The notes below the pieces were generated by a model, which was given only the letters and a program-made list of their open reading frames with translations, searched no databases and was not told the DNA's origin. This document shows, in pieces, positions 12,901 through 24,900 of a stretch of DNA of 64,000 nt; within the stretch, counting starts at the first letter, position 1; every line of letters starts with the position of its first letter. A program made the position numbers and the translations under genes. Source of the DNA: Spodoptera frugiperda (Eukaryota; Arthropoda; Insecta; Lepidoptera; Noctuidae). The DNA lies in contig NC_064219.1 of assembly GCF_023101765.2 (NCBI RefSeq), positions 11,263,774 to 11,327,773 on the forward strand, in the 5' to 3' direction.

Positions 12901-15900
12901 GTTACAAGTGCGTTGCTGGCTTTTTGGGAGTTAGGAATTTAAGGGTTGTTGTTCGGGAATCAGGGATTGGGAAGGGGGGAATTGGGCCTCCGGTAACCTC
13001 ACTTACACAATGAAACACAACGCAAGCATTGTTTCACGTCGGTTTTCTGTGAGGCCGTGGTATCACTCCGGCCGAGCCGGCCTATTCGTGCCGAAGCATG
13101 GCTCTCCCACACTTAAATTGTCATCATCATTTTAGTCCAAGGGTTTTTTATGGCACAGGGCTACAAATTAGCACACAGATTACCTGATAGTAAACAATTG
13201 GCGCCGTCCATGGAATCCTGCAACGAGACGAGATACAAGTACATTGCCAACGTTTTGGGGGTTGAAGATTTGAGGGTGGGGGAAGTTTAGTGGTTTCCCG
13301 CCGACTTTCTTTATGACCGTGTTATTGCTTGGACCAATCTGTTCATATAAGTAACGAAACATGAGAAAATGAAGTTGTATATTACAATGTTCCCCTTTAA
13401 TTCTTTGTTGTAGGGTCTGAAGCTGGTGCTGCAATCTTCGGACGATACATCTGAAACTGATTACAACGCCGACGTTGGTCCCGAGTGAGTAATTCTAATT
13501 CTATTGTTGCCGTGTTTAGCTCAACAGATGGCGCTGATATAGTAAAAGGTCCTATATACCTAACAAACAATTAGGTAGTGTCAAAATATGGACATTGAAT
13601 TTTTATACATTAGCGCCCTCTGGTGGACAAGAAAACGTAACCCATATATTCTAAGTTTATCAGTATCGCAAGTTAGATAATTGTCGTCCCTACGTGTGCA
13701 GGGAGTGGTTGGAGCTGGTGTGGGCCCTCCCCCACTGGGAGGCGGTGCGCGAGGAGGTGGTGCTGCGCGTGCGCACGGCGTGCACGGTGGAGTGCGTGCC
13801 GCGCCACCTGGCGGCCTACGTGGCCTTCCTGCAGCACTACGTCGCCTGCACGCCCGCGCTCGACCATACCGACCTCGTGCTCGTACGTACTCATGCTGTA
13901 TAGCCTCCATGTCCTATTTTTACTTCTCAAATCTTCGCTTTCATACTATCATAAGTCCATTATCACCCAAATGTAATCACCACATATTGTGTGCAGGACC
14001 TGAGCCAGGTGATAATGGAACGAGCGCAGGTGATGGGCAACGTACTGGGCACGGGCGAGCGCGCCGAGCACGACGTGCACGACGCACAGGATCCGAACGT
14101 GCACGAGCTGCAGCGCGCACAGCATCGTGCGCTGTATTCTCTTACTAAGATACTCTATGATTATTTACAAAAGGTATGTGGGATTTGGAATTATTTGTTT
14201 ATCTTTTATTGAATAGGGCAACGAATGAGAAGGCCGATCATTTGATGGTATGCAATCTGCGCCGCCTCTGGACACTCGCAACAACAGAAGTGTCGCAAGT
14301 GCATTACCGACTTATAAGTCGAACTCGTTTAATCTCATGTTATCTAATGCTATAGTATCCCCCTGCAGCTCCGTAGCGGCGCAGCCTGCGAGGCTAGCGC
14401 GGGGTCTGCGTGGTCGTGCAGTGTCATGTTATCTAATGCTATAGTATCTCCCTGCAGCTCCGTAGCGGCGCAGCCTGCGAGGCTAGCGCGGGGTCTGTGC
14501 TATAGTATCTCCCTGCAGCTCCGTAGCGGCGCAGCCTGCGAGGCTAGCGCGGGGTCGTGCAGTGTCATGTTATCTAATGCTATAGTATCTCCCTGTAGCT
14601 CCGTAGCGGCGCAGCCTGCGAGGCTAGCGCGGGGTCTGTGGTCGTGCAGTGTCATGTTATCTAATGCTATAGTATCTCCCTGCAGCTCCGTAGCGGCGCA
14701 GCCTGCGAGGCTAGCGCGGGGTCTGTGGTCGTGCAGTGTCATGTTATCTAATGCTATAGTATCTCCCTGCAGCTCCGTAGCGGCGCAGCCTGCGAGGCTA
14801 GCGCGGGGTCTGTGGTCGTGCAGTGTCATGTTATCTAATGCTATAGTATCTCCCTGCAGCTCCGTAGCGGCGCAGCCTGCGAGGCTAGCGCGGGGTCTGT
14901 GGTCGTGCAGTGTCATGTTATCTAATGCTATAGTATCTCCCTGTAGCTCCGTAGCGGCGCAGCCTGCGAGGCTAGCGCGGGGTCTGTGGTCGTGCAGTGT
15001 CATGTTATCTAATGCTGTAGTATCTCCCTGCAGCTCCGTAGCGGCGCAGCCTGCGAGGCTAGCGCGGGGTCTGTGGTCGTGCAGTGTCATGTTATCTAAT
15101 GCTATAGTATCTCCCTGTAGCTCCGTAGCGGCGCAGCCTGCGAGGCTAGCGCGGGGTCTGTGGTCGTGCAGTGTCATGTTATCTAATGCTATAGTATCTC
15201 CCTGCAGCTCCGTAGCGGCGCAGCCTGCGAGGCTAGCGCGGGGTCTGTGGTCGTGCAGTGTCATGTTATCTAATGCTATAGTATCTCCCTGCAGCTCCGT
15301 AGCGGCGCAGCCTGCGAGGCTAGCGCGGGGTCTGTGGTCGTGCAGTGTCATGTTATCTAATGCTATAGTATCTCCCTGCAGCTCCGTAGCGGCGCAGCCT
15401 GCGAGGCTAGCGCGGGGTCTGTGGTCGTGCAGTGTCATGTTATCTAATGCTATAGTATCTCCCTGTAGCTCCGTAGCGGCGCAGCCTGCGAGGCTAGCGC
15501 GGGGTCTGTGGTCGTGCAGTGTCATGTTATCTAATGCTGTAGTATCTCCCTGCAGCTCCGTAGCGGCGCAGCCTGCGAGGCTAGCGCGGGGTCTGCGTGG
15601 TCGTGCAGTGTCATGTTATCTAATGCTATAGTATCTCCCTGCAGCTCCGTAGCGGCGCAGCCTGCGAGGCTAGCGCGGGGTCTGCGTGGTCGTGCAGTGT
15701 CATGTTATCTAATGCTATAGTATCTCCCTGCAGCTCCGTAGCGGCGCAGCCTGCGAGGCTAGCGCGGGGTCTGTGGTCGTGCAGTGTCATGTTATCTAAT
15801 GCTATAGTATCTCCCTGTAGCTCCGTAGCGGCGCAGCCTGCGAGGCTAGCGCGGGGTCTGCGTGGTCGTTCAGCGAGCGAGTGTCGGTGCAGTGGCCGAG

Positions 15901-18900
15901 CGGTCGGACTGCACGGATGCACCTCATGCTGGCGCACGCGTACGTCAAGCTGCTGTGCATCGGACCTTCTATGTGTAAGTATATTACAAGCTTAATTTTT
16001 ACTAACACCTTTTGTCATACGAGGATTGAAGATAGTGAGGGGAGTGAGTTCGTACGGTGACACAATGATGCGTTGTTTCATGCCAGTTTTCTGTAAGGCC
16101 GTAGTATCGCCCCGGTCGAGCAGGCCTTGCATTGCCGAAGTATGACTCTCTCACTCTTAAAGCTACTATATAGTTCTACACACGACCGATGACACGCGAC
16201 GCATCTCCCGATAGAGAAGAGTTAACGGAGCCAAAATGTTTGTATTTTAAAATAATACATGTTGGAAATGTGATTGTTTGTCGACAGACGACACAAACCA
16301 AGAGATGTACTCGTGGCTAATGTCGGTGTGGGTGGGCAGCGAAGCCCCGGTGGCGTACACGGCGGCGGGGGCGGAGGCCTGCCTGCTGCCGGACTGGCTG
16401 CGCCTGCACATGGTGCGCTCGGCGCGCCAGCCGCTGCTCGAGGCCGGGATGAGAGCCCTGCCCGCGCCTAAACTGGCTCTCTTTATCCAGACCTTTGGCA
16501 TGCCTGTGCAAGCTATGAGGTAGGCTATTCTTGAAACTTTTTCTCGTATTTCTTTGCTCACTAGATGGCAGTAAAGAAGCGTGACGTGTTGTGTAGCTGT
16601 CGAAAATATTAATTTCCAAAGACTATACATTAGCAAATATGTAGTTTATTGGACGAAGAGAGCTCTAGTTACGATGGCGATCCCAATAGTTTATTCATGC
16701 GTGGTAGTCTACTTTGGATACTTGTACTGTACACTTTATTAAATACTATATTGCCTACCACTACTAACGAACAATTTCTTAATAATATTTCTCTCTTTTT
16801 TCCCATGACCATTACCAGATCACGTACCTTACCTTGACAATGCCGTCACGATACCTTTTATACATCATATATATCTATAATATCTCCCCGTCTGTACATC
16901 CCCAGCGCCCTCCTGTCGGCCCTGGACGCGTGTCCGGCGGGCGCGCTGTCCCGGCTGGGCGTGGAGCGCGGGTACATGTCGCAGCTGCTGGGCGTGCAGC
17001 GCGCAAGGGGGGCCACTGGCGGACATGCATTCGCCGCCACGCTCAGGCTCACGCCGCTCACGTACCCACCTGGTACGTTACTATGTCGTATCGTCTATAA
17101 TTACTCAAGTCTTTAGTATACATATAGTACCAACTTGATATTTTATAATACGATTTTCTCAAGCTTTTTACAAGTTATCAACAGAAAGGAAATAAGTGAC
17201 ATTTAGGATATATCCTACGTCACAATGCATCTTCTTAATTTGTATCCCACCAGACGACAAGCTATTCGTGAAAGAAGAGCTGCCGATGGAGCCGGAGGAC
17301 GACTGGGGCAGCTGTGTGGTCCCAGTGCCACTACAGCCAGACCAGGTGTCTCCGCTGCTCAGCACCGTGTTCCTCGCCGCCAACAGCTTCCACGGAGACA
17401 TCGACTCCGCCTTCTCAGAGCTTATTGCGGTAATGTAGTCTTTGTTTTAGATCAGTAATTATGTACACCACTGCTCGCCGGAAACAATAGGAGCGGTGTC
17501 GAATGTATATAATTCTGGTTCCAGTTGGTGACAGCGGACGTGAAGGCGGGCGGCGGGGCGATGTCGGGCGCCGCCGTGGTGTGGCTGCGGGGGCTGGCCG
17601 GCACCGCCGCCGGCGCCGCCGCACTCGTCCGCCGCACCGCGCACGCCGCGCCGCTACTGCGGGCCCTGCTGCCGCACCGCACGCCCGCCGTCATGCAGGT
17701 AACTAGTCGCGCACTACTGCGGCACGCCCGCCGTCATGCAGGTAACTAGTCGCGCACTACTGCGGGCCCTGCTGCCGCACCGCACGCCCGCCGTCATGCA
17801 GGTAACTAGTCGCGCACTACTGCGGCACGCCCGCCGTCATGCAGGTAACTAGTCGCGCACTACTGCGGGCCCTGCTGCCGCACCGCACGCCCGCCGTCAT
17901 GCAGGTAACTAGTCGCGCACTACTGCGGGCCCTGCTGCCGCACCGCACGCCCGCCGTCATGCAGGTAACTAGTCGCGCACTACTGCGGGCCCTGCTGCCG
18001 CACCGCACGCCCGCCGTCATGCAGGTAACTAGTCGCGCACTACTGCGGGCCCTGCTGCCGCACCGCACGCCCGCCGTCATGCAGGTAACTAGTCGCGCAC
18101 TACTGCGGGCCCTGCTGCCGCACCGCACGCCCGCCGTCATGCAGGTAACTAGTCGCGCACTACTGCGGGCCCTGCTGCCGCACCGCACGCCCGCCGTCAT
18201 GCAGGTAACTAGTCGCGCACTACTGCGGGCCCTGCTGCCGCACCGCACGCCCGCCGTCATGCAGGTAACTAGTCGCGCACTACTGCGGCACGCCCGCCGT
18301 CATGCAGGTAACTAGTCGCGCACTACTGCGGGCCCTGCTGCCGCACCGCACGCCCGCCGTCATGCAGGTAACTAGTCGCGCACTACTGCGGCACGCCCGC
18401 CGTCATGCAGGTAACTAGTCGCGCACTACTGCGGCACTGTGCCGCACCGCACGCCCGCCGTCATGCAGGTAACTAGTCGCGCACTACTGCGGCACTGTGC
18501 CGCACCGCACGCCCGCCGTCATGCAGGTAACTAGTCGCGCACTACTGCGGCACTGTGCCGCACCGCACGCCCGCCGTCATGCAGGTAACTAGTCGCGCAC
18601 TACTGCGGCACGCCCGCCGTCATGCAGGTAACTAGTCGCGCACTACTGCGGGCCCTGCTGCCGCACCGCACGCCCGCCGTCATGCAGGTAACTAGTCGCG
18701 CACTACTGCGGGCCCTGCTGCCGCACCGCACGCCCGCCGTCATGCAGGTAACTAGTCGCGCACTACTGCGGGCCCTGCTGCCGCACCGCACGCCCGCCGT
18801 CATGCAGGTAACTAGTCGCGCACTACTGCGGGCCCTGCTGCCGCACCGCACGCCCGCCGTCATGCAGGTAACTAGTCGCGCACTACTGCGGCACGCCCGC

Positions 18901-21900
18901 CGTCATGCAGGTAACTAGTCGCGCACTACTGCGGGCCCTGCTGCCGCACCGCACGCCCGCCGTCATGCAGGTAACTAGTCGCGCACTACTGCGGGCCCTG
19001 CTGCCGCACCGCACGCCCGCCGTCATGCAGGTAACTAGTCGCGCACTACTGCGGGCCCTGCTGCCGCACCGCACGCCCGCCGTCATGCAGGTAACTAGTC
19101 GCGCACTACTGCGGGCCCTGCTGCCGCACCGCACGCCCGCCGTCATGCAGGTAACTAGTCGCGCACTACTGCGGCACTGTGCCGCACCGCACGCCCGCCG
19201 TCATGCAGGTAACTAGTCGCGCACTACTGCGGGCCCTGCTGCCGCACCGCACGCCCGCCGTCATGCAGGTAACTAGTCGCGCACTACTGCGGGCCCTGCT
19301 GCCGCACCGCACGCCCGCCGTCATGCAGGTAACTAGTCGCGCACTACTGCGGCACGCCCGCCGTCATGCAGGTAACTAGTCGCGCACTACTGCGGGCCCT
19401 GCTGCCGCACCGCACGCCCGCCGTCATGCAGGTAACTAGTCGCGCACTACTGCGGCACTGTGCCGCACCGCACGCCCGCCGTCATGCAGGTAACTAGTCG
19501 CGCACTACTGCGGGCCCTGCTGCCGCACCGCACGCCCGCCGTCATGCAGGTAACTAGGCGCGCACTACTGCGGGCCCTGCTGCCGCACCGCACGCCCGCC
19601 GTCATGCAGGTAACTAGTCGCGCACTACTGCGGGCCCTGCTGCCGCACCGCACGCCCGCCGTCATGCAGGTAACTAGTCGCGCACTACTGCGGCACGCCC
19701 GCCGTCATGCAGGTAACTAGTCGCGCACTACTGCGGCACGCCCGCCGTCATGCAGGTAACTAGTCGCGCACTACTGCGGGCCCTGCTGCCGCACCGCACG
19801 CCCGCCGTCATGCAGGTAACTAGTCGCGCACTACTGCGGGCCCTGCTGCCGCACCGCACGCCCGCCGTCATGCAGGTAACTAGTCGCGCACTACTGCGGC
19901 ACGCCCGCCGTCATGCAGGTAACTAGTCGCGCACTACTGCGGCACGCCCGCCGTCATGCAGGTAACTAGTCGCGCACTACTGCGGGCCCTGCTGCCGCAC
20001 CGCACGCCCGCCGTCATGCAGGTAACTAGTCGCGCACTACTGCGGGCCCTGCTGCCGCACCGCACGCCCGCCGTCATGCAGGTAACTAGTCGCGCACTAC
20101 TGCGGCACTGTGCCGCACCGCACGCCCGCCGTCATGCAGGTAACTAGTCGCGCACTACTGCGGGCCCTGCTGCCGCACCGCACGCCCGCCGTCATGCAGG
20201 TAACTAGTCGCGCACTACTGCGGGCCCTGCTGCCGCACCGCACGCCCGCCGTCATGCAGGTAACTAGTCGCGCACTACTGCGGCACTGTGCCGCACCGCA
20301 CGCCCGCCGTCATGCAGGTAACTAGTCGCGCACTACTGCGGGCCCTGCTGCCGCACCGCACGCCCGCCGTCATGCAGGTAACTAGTCGCGCACTACTGCG
20401 GGCCCTGCTGCCGCACCGCACGCCCGCCGTCATGCAGGTAACTAGTCGCGCACTACTGCGGGCCCTGCTGCCGCACCGCACGCCCGCCGTCATGCAGGTA
20501 ACTAGTCGCGCACTACTGCGGGCCCTGCTGCCGCACCGCACGCCCGCCGTCATGCAGGTAACTAGTCGCGCACTACTGCGGGCCCTGCTGCCGCACCGCA
20601 CGCCCGCCGTCATGCAGGTAACTAGTCGCGCACTACTGCGGCACGCCCGCCGTCATGCAGGTAACTAGTCGCGCACTACTGCGGCACTGTGCCGCACCGC
20701 ACGCCCGCCGTCATGCAGGTAACTAGTCGCGCACTACTGCGGCACGCCCGCCGTCATGCAGGTAACTAGTCGCGCACTACTGCGGGCCCTGCTGCCGCAC
20801 CGCACGCCCGCCGTCATGCAGGTAACTAGTCGCGCACTACTGCGGCACGCCCGCCGTCATGCAGGTAACTAGTCGCGCACTACTGCGGGCCCTGCTGCCG
20901 CACCGCACGCCCGCCGTCATGCAGGTAACTAGTCGCGCACTACTGCGGCACGCCCGCCGTCATGCAGGTAACTAGTCGCGCACTACTGCGGCACTGTGCC
21001 GCAACGCACGCCCGCCGTCATGCAGGTAACTAGTCGCGCACTACTGCGGCACGCCCGCCGTCATGCAGGTAACTAGTCGCGCACTACTGCGGCACGCCCG
21101 CCGTCATGCAGGTAACTAGTCGCGCACTACTGCGGGCCCTGCTGCCGCACCGCACGCCCGCCGTCATGCAGGTAACTAGTCGCGCACTACTGCGGCACGC
21201 CCGCCGTCATGCATATAATCATATAACCCCCGTATGTCGTGCGGCAGGTGGCGGACACGCTGCTGATGCAGTGCAAGCTGCTGGCGGGCCCGGTGGTGGA
21301 CGTGCTGCGCAGCATGATGCAGAGCGGCGCCGCCGTCAAGCGGGAGCTCGACATACACGTGCCGCCGCACGCCAACAAGATGCAACTCATCGCAGGTACT
21401 TACTTCGTCTTCTAAAATGGCCACTGCCTGCTGACTAAAGACCTCTTCCCACGCGGAGAAAGTTTGGGCTTGATTGGCGATTTAAAACTTACAATAAAAA
21501 ATAAGAACAGATTTCCTCATAATGTTCCCCTTTTACCGTTTGTCAATAGTGTGTAAATAATCTTAGAAAGTACATATGTGCTATATAGATCATGGGTACT
21601 AGCATACTCTTCAACATTTCTTCCATTAATAAAACACTCACTCAGTTCAAATCAAACCAAAACATTAACCCCACCAATACTACACTTGTAGCGCTGGAGG
21701 CGGCGTCTCCGAGCACCCTGGAGGCGCTGGGCAACCGCATCATCTCCAGCCAGGACCCGCGCGTCATCGTCGACGTCATCACGCACATACTCGAGAAGAG
21801 CCAGGACGGACACTACGAGTGCAAGGTATCCATTACTTCATAGCAATACCAACTAACGAGCTCATTTAGGTCACAAGAAGTATCGAGGATGCTTGAGTTG

Positions 21901-24900
21901 AACCATCAGACAGCCCAGTTAGAAGTAGCTAACTTCTAAGGGCTCGGAGAGCATCGATGCGCATTTTTCTTTTCACACAAACCGGATTATATACGCTTGG
22001 AGTAGATCGCAGCGGAGTCGTCAACTATTTCACATAGACCGACTGGAAGCGTTTATTATTTCACACCAAGCGCCTTTAAGCATTTTCAATGAAAAAACCA
22101 GTGCACATTCAAAAATAAACCTTAATGCAAATACTTAAAACTCTATTTTCAACGTCATAAAAATTTGCTCTCCTCAAATTGGGCTATCTGAAAGTCATTG
22201 GGTGAAGCTTATATTTACGACTTCTTATGGTTGAGATGACGATGATGTTTACCAACCGTAAATATCGTTAACAGGAACGTGGTTTAGCTAAGAACATGAC
22301 AATATTTAGTTTAGTGACTATTTGACTAAGTAGTTAACTATGATATGAATGTAGATAAAGCACGAGGACGGCAGCGCGGTGCCTGCGCACGTGTTCTCCC
22401 GCGGCGGGCTCGGCTGCGGCCTGCTGCTGGACTGGATGTCCGAGCTGCAGAGGGAGGCGCTCGGGCCCAGCGACCAGAGGCACCGACAGGTACGTAGCAA
22501 TGGAGGGCAACATGTCGCTATGAAGGGTTAAAAGTTAGAGGTAGGCTAGATGATATTATAGACCCCCTGGGGTATCCCGTATGTCAAAAAAAAATGGGTA
22601 GAAGATTTAAGAAGAACGGATTGACCCGAAGTCCACTATATAATTAACTACTATTCCTGCTAGTCCCGCTGGCTCTTGCTAATACATCTTTAGTTATACC
22701 ATAATCATCGCAATATTAGGATACCAGACCATACTTCCCAATTTTAATTCAAAAGACCACCAGGGATGTTCCACCATAGTTCTAATGTGTGGTCCTGTTC
22801 CAGATGCAGTTAATGTTCCGGTCGGGCTGCGCCCCCTGGCGGCCGCTACTGGTGACCTTGCTGGCACACCGCGCCTCCTGGCGCACCCTGCACTACTGCC
22901 TCACCACGCTACTGGAGCCCGAGGGGTAAGGAAATGTGATAGTTTAAGTAGTTAGACACCGTATTCTTTGGTTACCGGGGCTCCGGCTCAAAGCAGGAGA
23001 AGGAACGGTGCCGGATTACCGCCGTGGGATTTGGAGGCGAAGGTACTCGCGCGCGTGTTCAGTTTGCGCGCCGACGCGTGTCGCCGGGGCGAAACTCCAC
23101 TGCCGCGCCAGATCAGTGCGTGGCGGGACGAGCTCCGACGCGATCTCATGGCGGAATGGCAGCAACGACTGTCGCAACCGAGGGCTGGGCTCGCTGTCAT
23201 CGCAGCGGTAAGTCCCCTCTTTGAGGAGTGGCTAGAGAGGCGCCACGGCGTCCTCACCTACCGCCTGACACAGGTGCTTACCGGACATGGAAGTTTCGGT
23301 AGGTTCCTGTTCCTTATTGGGCGGGAGGAAACGCCCGGGTGTCATCACTGCGAGGACCGCCCGGAGGACACCGTAGAACATCTTTTTTTTCTTTTCTTCT
23401 TCTTTTTTTTTCCGTTTTTTCTTCTTGTGGCAACACTGGGGTAAACAGCTGATTTGTAGTTGTCCGTGTTATTTTTTTAAATAATTATTGTTTATTTGCA
23501 TATTATTCCCCTAAATACATCTCAACACTGAGGAAATATTAAATATATAGTGCTTGCTATTCAGTTTTACAATATTTTACGTAATACTTGTGAAATTAGT
23601 GAAGTTGATAAATTCACGGTTACCGGCGTTAAGGATTGCTAAATTGTCATCTCGATATCAGGTAAAATATAGCATTATTTTAGCGAAATCGGCTTTTTTG
23701 CGTCATAATACTTGTGTTTACAAAGAAACCTGTAAATATAGCTTAAGTATTAGGCCGTATAAGTTAATAATATTAATAAACATAACCTCTTCGAGTTTGT
23801 TGACACAACTCCTTTGTTTAAAACTACTTAACTTTTCTAGCAGTTTTCTTGACTAAATCAACTTCAATTTCTCATATTATTACATAACTTCCATCTTACT
23901 GTCTCCTTCTCTAACTTTCAATATGATTCTAACTCGCAAAGCCCATGCTCGCCAAGAGGAGTCAAAACTCAACCTGGCTTTGAGCGAATTAAAGGCTTCA
24001 AAGGAGTTGTGTGATCAACTGCTGAAGGAAAGAGATGACAATGAGAAGGAATTCTTAGACGTTTTAAATTGTAATAAGAAACTGAAATGTGAAATGGCTC
24101 AGTTACATACTCAACACACTGAAGCCATTGAGGCTCGGGATAGGCTCCAATTTGTTGTGGACGGATTCAGTCAGTGTAGCAGTGAGTACGAACAAACTTT
24201 AAATGACAAAGCTCTTCTAGAACATCAGCTACATGAGGCCAATAATCAAATTAGCCACCTTGAAATGATTAACCACAACATCACGGCCAGTCTGAATAAC
24301 AGTCTCTTCAGCGAATTGGTGTCAGCCCGTGCTTCTCAATCACAACATATAGACTTGAATCCATTGACTATAGACTTAACTTGTGAAAGTGATTCATGTC
24401 ATTCCTCAAGAACTCTTTGTTACAGTAACAAAAAACTAAAGAAGTATATTAAAATAAACAAATTCATAACAAAGACTAACAGATTGGTGAAAAGACAAAA
24501 GTTTTTCATAAAAAATGTAAAATTAAACAAAGAACGGTTCCGGCTTTTAAATCAACTAAATATTTATTCTAACAAATTAAATCAAAGGAATAGGAAATAT
24601 GAAACTGACACACAGAACTTACAACTAGAAATAGACCACTTAACAGCCAAGTTGCACACAATGACCAACAAATACAGTGCATCAGAGAAACAAATGAGGG
24701 AATACATGTTGGCTATGGATGAGTTAGTGCGGTCACAGTCACAGGAAAACCCATGTGAAAAATGTGATTCTAGTAATGTGCTGCCTGCTTGTACTGTGCC
24801 AACGTGTGATACCACCTTGCCTCATGGTGCCAGTTTAGTGTTTCCTACCCAATGTAACAGTAATAATAGTTGTAATAACAGTGTTGTAATCTTCAGTGAT

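Noticed and set aside
14426..15631. 401-aa open reading frame (and a 341-aa frame on the other strand) in array B
   Set aside because: The unit length of 87 bp is a multiple of three, so any frame free of stops in one unit stays open through the array. It overlaps a series of splice acceptors and has no start context or homology.
14333..21213. CRISPR-like arrays
   Set aside because: Repeats are directly adjacent with no unique spacers, contain exon sequence and lie in a eukaryotic gene.
17817..21438. Many open frames on both strands in array C
   Set aside because: They are the 60-bp unit read repeatedly; they end wherever a 43- or 58-bp unit shifts the frame. No independent gene is supported.
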